Shown here piece after piece: positions 46,093 through 57,047 of a stretch of DNA of 64,000 nucleotides (its first letter is position 1; each line of letters opens with the position of its first letter). The notes beneath the pieces are model-generated. The model saw nothing but the letters and a program-made list of their open reading frames with translations. It made no database searches and was not told the origin of the DNA. Position numbers and translations under genes: made by a program. The DNA comes from Oegoconia quadripuncta (Eukaryota; Arthropoda; Insecta; Lepidoptera; Autostichidae), in NCBI GenBank assembly GCA_949316235.1, contig OX438751.1:6968413-7032412 (forward strand). Direction: 5' to 3'.

Positions 46093-47146
46093 AATTTTTA
46101 AGAATGAAATATTTATGCAAACTTATAATTGAAGTTTATTAAATTTACAAGTGATTACAGCTCTAGTTACACCACATAATTACGTTACGTCACCAACTAA
46201 AGAAATATCCACCAATCATGAACTCAATAACATTAAATCAAAACAGCACCACAAAATTCTATATTTAAAATGGAGGTAGACTCAGATTAGTCCGTTGAAA
46301 ATTGGTTAGGTCGCTTCCTAGTTATAAATCTACGCCGAATCATAAGGGTTATACGGTCTTGTAGTAGTCTGTTGCAAATAATTTGACATACAGCTTTTAT
46401 GTTTTTCCTACTGTATCTTACTTTAATAATGAAAGCATTGGATATTTTTACAAGTGTTTCCTTGTTTGAGAAGGTACGTCAAAACATCACACTAGTTTTA
46501 CATTGAATTATTTATTTATGTAATTGTGGGATTCGCAAGGAGAAATTAGGCCAGCAAACATTTAATAAAAATTTATTGAAAATATATCCAATAAAATATG
46601 ACTGTCTTGTGTCATCGTTTTATTTCTTTTCACTGTTATAGAAATATAATAATTTTTATTTTATTATTACTAAGAAGTTTTTGTTAAATGATATATAGAT
46701 GAGCTACTTTATGTATAGATATGAATAAATTTAGATAATTAGCAGTAATTAACGAGGGTCAAAAAGCTTAACGAATAAAATATAATTTTCATATCAAATG
46801 AAAATGTAACATATTTTACTGCTCTGAAAAATCTAGGAAAATTCGTCTCTACAATTAATCATACAGGAGTATTTTACTGAAGGTAGTATGGTGGTTTTTA
46901 AAATCACACCATCCACAGTTCCTTAAAATGATAGTCTATCTATATGAGGGTTATTTTAGAGAACTGCTGTTAGTATAGCTTGAATAGATACAATAACCAT
47001 TTATAATCCATAATCCATACCAAGGAGGTATTTTTGTACTAGGCACAATCTCACTGTATGAACTCAGTATGTATTGAATACTAGAATATGTGGACTCACC
47101 ATTGGGTAATATCGCGAATCGAAAAAAAATATAGGACTAGTATATA
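46093..47146. other. Intronic AT-rich DNA
   Basis: Nothing recognised. Confidence 0.45.
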
Positions 47147-47345
47147 CATAAAGAAAGAAACTGTTTATTCGCCACTTTGACAAATATACAACAATTGTTA
47201 GGCAAATTAAATAACAGATCACTCAGATAAATGTCGCAGCAGCGAAAGGGAAACGACTCAGCTATATGCTGAGCTTATAAGAACTCAGCTCTGGTTTAAT
47301 ATTGCACCCAGATACAAGTATACCAATCGACCACTAGGTTGCTAT
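47147..47345 (-). mobile_element. LINE 3' end (GAAACTGTTTATTCGCC)
   Basis: T-rich start, then GTCGCAGCAGCGAAAGG, GCTGAGCTTATAAGAACTCA and TTTAATATTGCACCCAG. A recurrent lepidopteran LINE/SINE 3' segment in complement (recalled). Confidence 0.5.
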
Positions 47346-48034
47346 TAGCAAAAGTCAGCCAAAATTATCTTAAAACTATATCGCTTCGTAAGGTATTATG
47401 GTTATTGAAATAAACATCAAGATTCCCCTTAAAATACATCTTTCAAATGTACAAAACATTAGAAAAGGAAAGTAATACATTGCTTGGTGAAACAAACAAC
47501 AAAAAGATCTGATGTGTTTCAAGAATTAAAAAGGAAAAAAAAACATATAAACGGCCGAATTGAGAACCTCCTCCTTTTTGAAGTCGGTTAAAAAATAGCA
47601 AATAGCGAAAATATCCCTAAGAGAACCCTCTTACCTGAAAGCCTTCTTACTATTTAATTAATCTAAAATTTTTGAATAACTTTTAAATTCATAAGAGACA
47701 AGAAATTAGTTTAAGAGACTCTAATGTCCAACTTTTAAATCTCCCGCAGGACGAAAATAAACTATATGTCCGCAGCATGTATCCATAACGTATAATGCCG
47801 TCAGATACCTTTTTGTAGAAATAGTAAACCAGACTGTCGTGTCTACATCGGTTAGATGGGGTATCTTTTTAATATCCATCAATACAGATCTAAGACAGTT
47901 CGCTAACTTATTGATACGTGGACCGCATTACAGTTCGTTATCTAATGTGATATTAAAAATAGCGTCCACAAACATCCAACCCATCGTATTAAAATAACTT
48001 CTACTTTTAAATACTTTTAAACATAAGCCTTTAT
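47346..48034. other. Intronic DNA with a repeat scrap
   Basis: GAATTGAGAACCTCCTCC with TTTTTGAAGTCGGTTAA at 47565-47595 recurs near 63728 as AATTGAGAACCTCTTCC; a widespread short repeat. Otherwise nothing. Confidence 0.4.
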
Positions 48035-48350
48035 TACATTGTGATTATCAATTATTATTCTAGTACAAAGACGACTAACAGAAAGTCCATCAAGGAGTTA
48101 CAGTGGATCTTCTGGTTCCATATTTGGATCCTCGTCATCATTATGGAATGGAAAATGCACATAGTAACGAAACAAACTAGCCCATATTCGATTAACTTAC
48201 CATTTGCCATCAGGGAGTTCCTGTCCCTATATCTCGGCTTCATCATGAAGTCAGCTCGACGGTACCATAATATTGCATTGTCGCCGGAGTTACATAAATA
48301 TGCCAGATTTCAGTTCAGTCAGATACCAGCAAGTGGTTGAAAAATGGTTT
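48035..48350 (+). repeat. Interspersed repeat R, plus copy
   Basis: ATTCTAGTACAAAGACGAC, AAGTCCATCAAGGAGTTAC, GGCTTCATCATGAAGTCAGC, ATAATATTGCATTGTCGCC and AGATTTCAGTTCAGTC. Shared with 22780-22945 (minus) and, for its second half, 39065-39330. Class unknown. Confidence 0.68.
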
Positions 48351-48485
48351 GCAAATTTTAGAACGGACAACTTACGTACATATGAACATTGCACACTAAA
48401 TAAAAGCTTATAATAAACTCTAAGAGTACCTGTTTGACATGAATAGATAAAATTTTATTCATATGGTATTTTTCTCAATAACGAG

Positions 48486-48950
48486 TAGATTTTATTTATT
48501 GAAAGATACACATATATTACAGAAATTAGTTATAATAAATTTTAAAAAATTTCTTAGCGAGTCAATGCCAAAAATAACAAAAAATTAAACTTAAATAAAA
48601 TACTGATTATATTATTAAAAATATTTATAAATTAAGTATTTATTCCAGATCTTGCACGGCCGGAAGGGTCCCGAGTAGGCTGGTGGCATTGCCTCGTTGA
48701 ATAGCAAGGCTCACCCTTTGCGCTAAATAGAGACCAGCCTTCCGATCGTGCGAGGCTTCGACCAAATGCTCCGATAATTGACGGAAGATGCTATGAGCGC
48801 CTGGTCCCCACGGCCCTAGGGTCTCTACTCCAAACGCAAGGCGCAAGTAATCTCCACTTAGGCGTACATACTTACCTCGTTTGAGGTTCTGATAGAGAGA
48901 AATTATTTGATCGGAACCATTCCACCACAGATGGCACATCGTGTGGTGTC
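48486..48950 (-). mobile_element. Retroelement C-terminal fragment (AIQRGNA type)
   Basis: A 99-residue minus-strand frame at 48939-48640 reads RLAFGVETLGPWGPGA then FRQLSEHLVEA, FLAQ-like LYLAQRVSLAIQRGN and ATSLLGTLP. I recall this pattern from C-termini of non-LTR retrotransposon proteins. The 48490-48640 stretch would be its 3' UTR, with TTCTTAGCGAGTCAATG shared near 22953. The exact element family is not assigned. Confidence 0.6.
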
Positions 48951-49689
48951 AAATATATGTGGCTACGTCTTTCCAAAAAAGATTGAATATGATAGGCAAA
49001 TGCACAAGGCCTAATATTATTACCTACGATATTTATTTTGATATTCAATTCTTATTGAATTGCCTCTTGGCAATTGGGTGCTAAATTTGTGGTTTATTTG
49101 TGTTGGTTATTAGCTTTTCGCCCGCAAATTCCTCAGCGTGGATCTCAAAATGAATAATTAAAAAATACAACTCGAGAGTAGGTTTCTATTAGTGAAATAA
49201 TTTTCAGAATTGAATCGATAGTTCCAGAGATTATCACACAAACAACTCTACGTTGCTTCTAATATTAGTGTAAATTAACCAGGTTTGATGGAATAGAAGT
49301 TTACCTTTGCAAAAGTTTAAGACGTCCACAGTTCTATATGCAAAGTGTAAGTTTGTCTCGTTTTTAACTTTACCATCGCGTTCGCGTTTACGAAAAAAGT
49401 CCCTATGAAAAAAATCGTTTTGCAAACTATCCGCTAGAGACGATGCACATTTCTCCATACAAATCTGCACGTAAACGTGGACGCGGTAGTAAAGTTAAGT
49501 CGAAACAAAACTCACACTCGATCTCCTGAACTTTAATGCCTAATGTAGTGGTAGGTAAAAAACCTCTCCATGAAACAGCTGATTGTTTCGCGACTTCAGA
49601 CTTAATAAAAGTTGTACAGTTTGATGATCTGGTTATGATAATTTTACTTAGGTGTAGCAAGAAGTGTACCCGTTTGCTTGACTTTTTTT
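48951..49689. other. Intronic unique DNA
   Basis: Frames on both strands at 49427-49739 have no recognised domain. Confidence 0.4.
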
Positions 49690-49985
49690 TAAATTTTTAT
49701 AGGCACAACGGATTAGTGCTTGATTTCAATCACACCTGATGTTACGTGAAGATGAGACAAAGCTGGAAGCCCGCTCACGCGCAAAGTTCACCTTACTTAG
49801 GGGACTGGCGATTTTAAACTGCCGGAACCCAGCAATGATATCGAACGAAAAATTGATGGAGCTAGCTGGTGGACTTATAAAAAATGCCCTACCACCAACC
49901 AACCCAAGCACTAAACCGTAAAATGTACACCGTTGGGAATCGAACCTGCGACCTCTGTTTACATTCAATCACGTAGGCGGTTAAT
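49690..49985 (-). mobile_element. SINE-A, nearly full length, diverged
   Basis: Minus-strand copy from the TATAGGCACAACGG tail to a B-box complement AATCGAACCTGCGACC near 49940. The middle is diverged, so this is an older copy. Lies in Wnt6 intron 1 about 1.5 kb downstream of exon 1. Confidence 0.75.
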
Positions 49986-51497
49986 GCTTGTCAGATTTAC
50001 AGTGTATACACTGATGTGAATAGAATCCACTACATCCGTATTTGCAGCTAGATATTGTTGATATTGAGCCAAAGAGGCGATTCAGGGAGCCAAAATGTTA
50101 CCTAATCATGCGGCTGTTCATTCCAGGTATCAGGCCTTATTGAGCCTTCGTGTTTCAGTCAAATTTGTTATTTGCTTTTAGCTCGTCCAGTACGTTCAGT
50201 AGTCTATCCCGATTGTTTTATGTAAGTCAATGGCAAACAGCACAGCTACCACAATAAATTCGACTGAAAGAAAGAGTCGCAAGCGCGACACAGAGCTTAT
50301 TGAATATAAAAACAACGAATGTTGAGGAATGTCGACGCCAAGAAAGAACTCGAATCAATCATATAACGCTAATATCCTCAATCTTTGAAGTAGTGCTAAA
50401 AAAAGATTTGCGAGACATAAGTAACTTTGTCGAGCCGGTATGTCTCCTTATATAACTTGTGGTAGCCCTGGTGTGTCTTGAAAAACCCTAACAGTCACGG
50501 GGTCACTAGTCTTAACACTAATCCATCAACCTGGACTAAGCGTGTCGTAGTGAGAGATGTTAGTGAAGACATAAGGCTGTTGAAGTCACATGTTCCTCCA
50601 CCAAAAATAATTCCGCAGTAAACGTGGTAGATATTGGCCATGTGGTTCCAGACAGAATAGAAAAGTAATCGTGAGCATAACAGCATACACCAGTGATGGC
50701 CATCGTCAACCCGCTTGCCCAATGTGGCAATTACGGCAAATTTTCTCATCGACAGCGACGCAATCGTGCCATAAGCTCAATAAACTTTATAAGCAGTTGA
50801 TGTAATGAAACATGATTATTCGGTTAAGTAAATGCCTACAAGAAGGCAGCTTACAATAAAATGGGTAGGTAACATGTTAAACAGTCGTTTATTTGATAAA
50901 CATCTCAGTCAAATGAAGCTCGTTCTGCCAACATTAACGTTTAGGCGGCAAATTGAGAGATGTAGCAATCTTTGACAAATGCCGACTTCATTAGAATGCA
51001 TCGCGCGACTTACTTTACAACGTTTTTGAGAGTTTTGCCCTAACTCTATGACTCTACATTCCATCATAGAATATTATATTACACTTGTTACATTGAGTAG
51101 ATGAAATATTGAAGTCAATTTAGTAATTTGACATATACAACTAAATTGTTGTAATTATAAAATATATTTTGTTTTTTATTAATGAGTTATTTTAAATGTA
51201 ATCCATTTACTTAAAGTTCTTAGAGCATTTGTATTTTAATAGTGAAAAACGAATTCTATCAAACAGTTATCAATACTAAACTTGTGGATAAAGAATAGGT
51301 TAAGCAAGTTAACAATTAAGATGACTTGGTGTCATTCCTTTAAGTTCAGGTCATAAATTCAGTTTGGAACTAAACAATTTATAAACAAATTAAAGTTGTT
51401 GTGCTGCTTTGTGGTACATATATACTACTACGCAGTGATAAGATTTCATCTACAAAAAAGATAATCGACGCGAATAAGCGAACAACACAGAACTCAC
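49986..51497. other. Intron 1 proximal region
   Basis: From SINE-A to the exon 1 donor. Nothing recognised apart from a CACTAGTCTTAACAC-type scrap near 50505. Confidence 0.4.
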
Positions 51498-51559
51498 CAC
51501 CAAGAGTCGGTGATGGGCGCGAGCAGCAGCAAACAAGACGCGATGACAACCGGCCGCAT
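51498..51559 (-). CDS. Wnt6: Wnt6 coding exon 1 (signal peptide)
   Basis: First coding exon of a secreted Wnt ligand. The ATG at 51559-51557 opens 20 codons that read as a signal peptide: Met-Arg start, a hydrophobic core VVIASCLLLLAP, then ITDSW. The exon ends with TG, completed by the first G of exon 2 to make a second Trp (residue 21). The donor GTGAGT at 51497-51492 fits the consensus well. The open frame runs upstream to 51940, but this Met is chosen because it places a signal sequence at the N-terminus and gives a Trp-Trp just after it; I recall Drosophila Wnt6 having a similar motif. Phase 2 matches the acceptor at 22639. The precursor would be secreted, lipid-modified and bind Frizzled receptors (family knowledge). 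Pairing with exon 2 is inferred from phase, strand and the resulting protein. Confidence 0.82.
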
Positions 51560-52030
51560 CTCTGGACGGACATCACTGCCCCCACACCCGGTCCCTAACC
51601 ATGCCTTGCACCCCGAGGGAACACCCACTGACCCCCTATTCCAAAACCGAAACCTCCATCCTTCGAAATTGGAATAGAGAAGCCCAAAAAGCAGTGCAGT
51701 TTGACTGTCGCGGAAAAATCTACAAATTGTCGCTCGTTTGTTTTTTATAATAAATTTTAGAAATGTTCGATTTTCAAAAGCTGTTCCGAATTTCCGACGC
51801 GTGTCGCGTGCGTGGATCCCTGTCGGCGGGAGATCGCGGCGCGGACTGACGCTCACCTGTGCGCCCACCCCGCCGCCGCACGCGCAGAGCAAAACGATTT
51901 TCGCGCTATTTTGGCTAATATTTAGCGGATTAGGCTTCACGTGATTAGAAAATTAAAGGTGGGGATACAATTTGTAAGACAACGCGTGTGGGCGATTTGA
52001 TAAATTATCGCTTTCGCTCGATTAATGGAT
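51560..52030 (-). promoter_or_regulatory. Putative Wnt6 5' UTR and promoter-proximal block
   Basis: Sequence immediately upstream of the Wnt6 ATG on the minus strand. It is clearly GC-richer than its surroundings, especially at 51780-51890. A short upstream ORF reads 9 codons plus stop at 51602-51573, out of frame with the Wnt6 start. A donor-like ACAG/GTGAGC lies near 51857 on the minus strand and could mark a non-coding first exon. No TATA box or initiator could be assigned. The promoter role is inferred from position only. Confidence 0.4.
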
Positions 52031-52847
52031 GTTGTATTAATCCAGTTTCGAATAATTAAGCATGTCAATATTCTCTTAATAGCTCTGGTATTCTTATGGG
52101 AGTATTTCCTATGTCTATGTTTTTATGTACGCATATCACTGCATGAAAGAGAAAGGGAACGAAAAGTGCATTTTTTTGTAATGCACACCGCTCAGCTGTT
52201 TGGATTTCCGCAGAGGAACACACTAATACGAACCAGACATTGCCTGATTTCAGAACGAGTGATGGACAGTGAGAAGCGTTCGGTACACATCTATTATTAG
52301 AGTACACGTGCGAAACGCTAATTGTGTTAAGCAAACAATCGCGTGTACCTACCACCTGGCGTTGAGCGCACCTCACCATGATATGACATCTTATAAACTT
52401 TCGAGCAATTTTTTTCAAATGTTTAGTCTGATTGGACGATGGAATGTCTTGTTTCTTTTAGCGTTACCCAGTATTATACTATTCGCAGTAATTCGTGAAA
52501 AATATTAATGTTCTAATGCGTGAAATTAACATCTTCAATGTGTACCTTCAATAGATTTTATAGTCAAGTGAAGTGGGAACTACGGAAGAGTTTAAACAAG
52601 TCTATGGCTCCTTAAGGGTAAATGATAGGGACTAGTTTCATACAAACTCTTGTCGATGACATGTGAAAAATTAAGCTATATTTTCGATCTTCTTCTTCTT
52701 CTTTCCGAGTCGACGTTTAGTAATAAAAGTCAATTTTCTAAGGCATTTATTAATGTCGAAACAATTATGATAAAATATTTTTTTACACATAGACCTTATC
52801 ACTATTAATTTTTATTAGTAAAATACAGAAAATATTCGCACATTTTC
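52031..52847. other. Upstream unique DNA, possible regulatory sequence
   Basis: No gene or known repeat seen. The stretch 52140-52400 is more mixed in base composition than the flanking AT-rich DNA and could be conserved regulatory sequence upstream of Wnt6. Open frames in it have no recognisable domain. Confidence 0.3.
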
Positions 52848-53030
52848 GATTAGCGAAGTTAAACAATGTCTGGCGCGGTCAGTCCTTGGATTGGTGACCA
52901 CTAGTGGCATTTTAATACGAGTTTTAATATCAGTTGTTTTCAATTGAAGGCAGTCGTGAACCAACTCTGTGATCTACAGGCGCGGCTTAATAGACACTGA
53001 CTGTCAGGAGGCCACTAATCTGAGACTGTG
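52848..53030 (+). mobile_element. 5S rRNA-headed SINE, 3' truncated
   Basis: The best-preserved 5S segment in the window: CGATTAGCGAAGTTAAAC, TCTGGCGCGGTCAGTCC, TTGGATTGGTGACCA. It ends within the body after GACTGTCAGGAGGCC, where a LINE fragment begins. Confidence 0.82.
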
Positions 53031-53040
53031 TGTCGATTTT

Positions 53041-53370
53041 TTTTTTATATGAGAGGGCGGCAAACGAGCATGCGGGTCACCTGATGGAAAGCAATCACCG
53101 CCGCCCATGGACACCCGCAACACCAAAAGGGTCACAGATGCGTTGCCGGCCTTTGAGGAAGGTGTAGGCTCGTTTCTTGAAGGTTCCAATGTCGTACTCT
53201 TTCGGGAATACCGCTGCCGGAAGTCCGTTCCACAGGGTGGTCGTACGTGGTAAGAAGTTTCTTGAGAAACGTACAGTGGTAGACTTCCACTCATCCAGGT
53301 GATGTGGATGGAAATTTAATTTTCGGCGAGAAGTGTATCGGTTAAATTGAGCAGCGGGTATTCCATCCAT
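53041..53370 (-). mobile_element. CR1-like LINE C-terminal fragment
   Basis: An open frame of 91 residues at 53370-53095 reads [19 protein letters not shown] then [32 protein letters not shown] and GVHGRR. FLPRTTxLWNxLP with a closing basic tail is the C-terminus of lepidopteran CR1/Jockey-type reverse transcriptases. Its T-rich left edge is the A tail in complement. Confidence 0.85.
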
Positions 53371-53620
53371 ATGTTGTCAACATACCGAACATCCGCACTA
53401 AGCGCTTTGCTTCATCATTTATAATGCGGACTGCTAAGGTATGGAACTCACTGCCCGCGTCGGTTTTTCCCGACACTTACAACCTTGGGATCTTCAAGTC
53501 TAGAGTGAATAGGCATTTACTGGGTGCGCGTGGTACATCTTCGGCTTCATCGTCACTTTCCATCAGGTGAGATTGTAGTCAAACGCGAAACCAGTTTTTA
53601 ATAAAAAAAAAAAAAAACCA
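53366..53620 (+). mobile_element. CR1-like LINE 3' end, head-to-head with the previous
   Basis: Plus strand reads [51 protein letters not shown], then a stop within CTTTCCATCAGGTGAG, and ends with more than 12 A. It overlaps the 5' end of the minus-strand fragment at GTATTCCATCCATATG. Confidence 0.83.
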
Positions 53621-54399
53621 TTTATTGCTAATATTGTCTGTTTCGAACTCTACAAGGAGACTCTAATTCAAACTAGGATGGAGAAAAAGTACAGTAGAAT
53701 TTTCACATTATGCCAAAACGTTAACTACCCAGCATAACAACAGTCTTAAGGATTTGAGCGCCGCGGTCACCGGTGACCCCAAACAATGGATTTCCAATTG
53801 TGTCCACGTCGCGCCAATTATAGTTACTTGAACTAATATTTTAGCTTACCTTAACCTTAGAGTGACACAATTAATTTAACTTAAAGTACCTAAAGCTAGT
53901 TTCCTAAACTGTACTTAAACTATATAAGTACTTATTTCAATGGGACGTAGCATGCGAAAAAGTAATTCTTTATGTCATAAGCAATCTTCTAAATACCGTC
54001 AATTATTGGCAGGGCAACTAAATACCTAAGGATTAACTTATCTTTATTCTAGTTAATAGTGTATGAAGTGTATAAGCCTGAAGAGGCCCGATCTGGAGAC
54101 CATACCTAAATTATGTGTATTTTTTTTTATCTGGTTCTATGCACGAATAAATATTTCAGTTGAAAGGATCTAGTAATTTATCATACAGGACTGTTTTACA
54201 CGATAACTTCTCTAAAATATATATTTAGACAACACAGCTATTTCAGAGAACTGCGAGCGGAATAACTTAATTAGGCAGGATGCTTCCATTGATCAGATAT
54301 GATCTATTGCTCTACAAATTCTGCATGCATAACTGTCACACCGACTAAAAATATTTCATTTTTCATTATAAAATATAAAGTACACAAAATGTAGAGAAT
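53621..54399. other. Upstream unique DNA
   Basis: Nothing recognised. Confidence 0.45.
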
Positions 54400-54652
54400 A
54401 CCTCCGTGGATCAATATAAACGACATTCAGATTACAAAATGATCGCGGGTTCGGTTTCCAGGTTGGTATTACGGCATTTTTAAATGTACCCCAGGCCAGC
54501 TACCAACATCGTATCTAAGTTCGTATATTCGAGATAAGATAGCCAGCCCCCTAAAATATATGTTTGAGGTTCCGAATGAGCGTGTTTCCACTTTCGGCCT
54601 CATCTTCACTTAACATCAGGTGTGATTGAGGTCAAGCGCTAAGTGACATAAA
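54400..54652 (+). mobile_element. SINE-A, diverged, internal deletion
   Basis: Head (CTCCGTGGATCAAT, GCGGGTTCGG), shortened body and tail CATCTTCACTTAACATCA, ending in ACATAAAAGAAAAGG. Confidence 0.75.
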
Positions 54653-55235
54653 AGAAAAGGAAAGAGACGAAGAGTACAGTTATACCTCGGCTGTCACGTA
54701 AAATCCTTTTTCTCGTATCGCTTACGTACATAACTTGAGCTAAGCATAGTTAATATGCCATAAACAATTTATCTTTATATGTACATTAATAATAAATGCT
54801 ATGACTGTGAACACCGGTTGTAGACAATAAATTACCAGATTCTACTAAAACATTCTTAAAAGGTAGGTAATTGGCACCTTTTATTACACTATTAAAGTCA
54901 AATACACTCTTAATTATAAACAAATCTATCTTTATTGCTCTACCAATGTTTCATGCCAGTTTTCTGAGGCGGATTTTGTTATATTCAGCTATTCACGCCT
55001 CAAGTCGTTTCACAGTAGTTCTGGTGTTATCTAGGACAAGCCTTTAGCCAAGTAATAAGATATGCTTTTCAAAAACATTGTGTAATAATTTTATCGTCGT
55101 GATCATAGCACTGTGGCGGCTATGATGAAGACTGGCGAAACCGTTTAAAATATCATAATTGCACCAACCCGTTAGGTTCTCCGTAAGTATCGTAGCATTA
55201 CTCTTTCCTTTTGGTCCATCTAGTTAATTTGCCTG
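54653..55235. other. Upstream AT-rich DNA
   Basis: Nothing recognised. Confidence 0.45.
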
Positions 55236-55340
55236 TGTTACTCATCATCAACAGCCTGACACGTCCTTACTATTGGGACACAGCCTCCATTCACTGGGAG
55301 AAGGTATGGGCAATTATCCACCTCGCGGGCCCAATGCAAA
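55236..55340 (-). mobile_element. SINE 3' tail at the edge of the 402-bp triplication
   Basis: Complement of the shared tail: CTCATCATCAACAGCC, ACGTCC, ACAGCCTCC, CACTGGGAGAAGG and CCACCTCGCGGGCCCAATGC. Part of it (from 55284) is included in the tandem repeat. Confidence 0.65.
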
Positions 55341-56488
55341 CTGGTGGAAGCGATTATTCCTCATAACAAATTACTTTAGTTTCAAAAGATACCAAGACAG
55401 TAGCATAAAAGCACCTAGATACATGTCAGCAAACAACAAGAGTAATAACACTCGTGTTATCTAGCGTGATGCTCGTGTTAGTGAAATGGCAGCTTAATTC
55501 CTTGATTCAGTTTTGAGAACATTGAGAAGCAGATGAGGCAGCAGCAGTTCACTGACACTTACTAATATGTGATCGATGCATGCCAAAGCGGTAAAGAACT
55601 CCAAAAAGAGCCGTGTGCCAATGTTTTATAAAGTTTTTAAAAGTAGGATATGCTGGGAGGTAATGCAAGAGCAGATCTAGCATAGCCTCCACTCAATGGG
55701 AGAGGGTATGGGCAATTATCCACCTCGCGGACCCAATGCAGATAGGTGGAAGCGATTATTCCTAATAACAAATTACTTTAGTTTCAAAAGATACCAAGAC
55801 AGTAGCATAAAAGCACCTAGATACATGTCAGCAAACAACAAGAGTAATAACACTCGTGTTATCTAGCGTGATGCTCGTGTTAGTGAAATGGCAGCTTAAT
55901 TCCTTGATTCAGTTTTGAGAACATTGAGAAGCAGATGAGGCAGCAGCAGTTCACTGACACTTACTAATATGTGATCGATGCATGCCAAAGCGGTAAAGAA
56001 CTCCAAAAAGAGCCGTGTGCCAATGTTTCATAAAGTCTTTAAAAGTAGGATATGCTGGGAGGTAATGCAAGAGCAGATCTAGCATAGCCTCCACTCAATG
56101 GGAGAGGGTATGGGCAATTATCCACCTCGCGGACCCAATGCAGATAGGTGGAAGCGATTATTCCTCATAACAAATTACTTTAGTTTCAAAAGGTACCAAA
56201 ATAGTAGCATAAAAGCACCTAGATACATGTCAGCAAACAACAAGAGTAATAACACTCTTGTTATCTAGCGTGATGCTCGTGTTAGTGAAATGGCAGCTTA
56301 ATTCCTTGATTCAGTTTTGAGAACATTGAGAAGCAGATGAGGCAGCCGCAGTTCACTGCCACTTACTAATATGTGATCAATGCATGCCAAAGCGTTAATC
56401 AGCTCCAAAAAGAGCAGTGTGCCAATGTTTTTTAAATTTTTTAATAGCAGAATTTCCTGGGAGGTAATGCAAAAGCAGATCCAGCAGA
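55284..56488. repeat. 402-bp tandem triplication
   Basis: Units start at 55284, 55686 and 56088, each with ATGGGCAATTATCCACCTC near its start and GGGAGGTAATGCAA near its end. Unit 1 differs at its 5' end and unit 3 at its 3' end, while inner parts are nearly identical. The unit begins within a SINE tail. The remainder has no recognised content. Confidence 0.93.
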
Positions 56489-56782
56489 CCGACGTACGTC
56501 AGACTCGTTTGATTTTTCTGTTGCCCAGGGTGAACTAGACTCCGATTAACTTCCACGCCTTTACCTCAACAAATAGGAGTACATTCAATGAAACATGGCC
56601 CATATGGAGAAGGATTCAAGGACACCAGGTTAAACTTCATGCTGCTACATTTCGCCACGGACACGAGGACGCCAGGCCACAGGGTATATACCCTGTGAGG
56701 TAACCCTAGTTTTTCATCAGCACCATATATAAAAATCTCATAGCGCAATTCGCATGACTCTCCATTAAAGTTTTTACTTTTC

Positions 56783-56832
56783 ATGATTGAGTGGCTGGAT
56801 CCGCCTTTGACCACAATCTAACCTGATGGAAA
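56783..56832 (-). mobile_element. CR1-like LINE tail, degraded
   Basis: TGGCTGGATCCGCCTTTGAC, CACAATCTAACCTGATGGAAA. Confidence 0.5.
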
Positions 56833-56837
56833 CAGAC

Positions 56838-56965
56838 TTATTCTTCAATTTAAGAGTTATGTCGGTGGAGTCATGACAACGTCTTTTTGCTTTCCGCCCT
56901 CGATTTAACCTCGTGGTACGACACGACATTTATATTATCTTTCACTTCCAAGTGAAAGAAAAGGG
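56838..56965 (-). mobile_element. LINE C-terminal fragment, same family as 21.9 kb
   Basis: TTCTTCAATTTAAGAGTTATG and CTCGTGGTACGACACGAC in complement match the copies at 4060 and 21951. Confidence 0.55.
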
Positions 56966-57047
56966 AACAGACTATGTGGTCAAAAATTAAGCACGCTGTT
57001 TAAATAACTATTTACTCTGTTCTTGAAGACTTAAAAATAGTGGAATT

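Larger units (their letters stand above)
22640..51497 (-). other. Wnt6: Wnt6 intron 1, 28.9 kb
   Basis: Inferred from the phase-2 donor at 51497 and phase-2 acceptor at 22640 on the same strand, which together give a continuous Wnt N-terminus. The intron is filled with SINEs, LINE 3' ends, a mariner, a hAT element, two minisatellites and AT-rich unique DNA. Long first introns of developmental ligand genes often hold enhancers (general knowledge). Candidate blocks here are listed separately. I found no additional Wnt-like exon inside it. Confidence 0.75.

Noticed and set aside
51560..51940. Wnt6 translation starting at the upstream Met of the 148-codon frame
   Set aside because: That start would bury the signal peptide inside the protein and add an Arg/Gly-rich segment not seen in Wnts. 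The Met at 51559 fits secretion.
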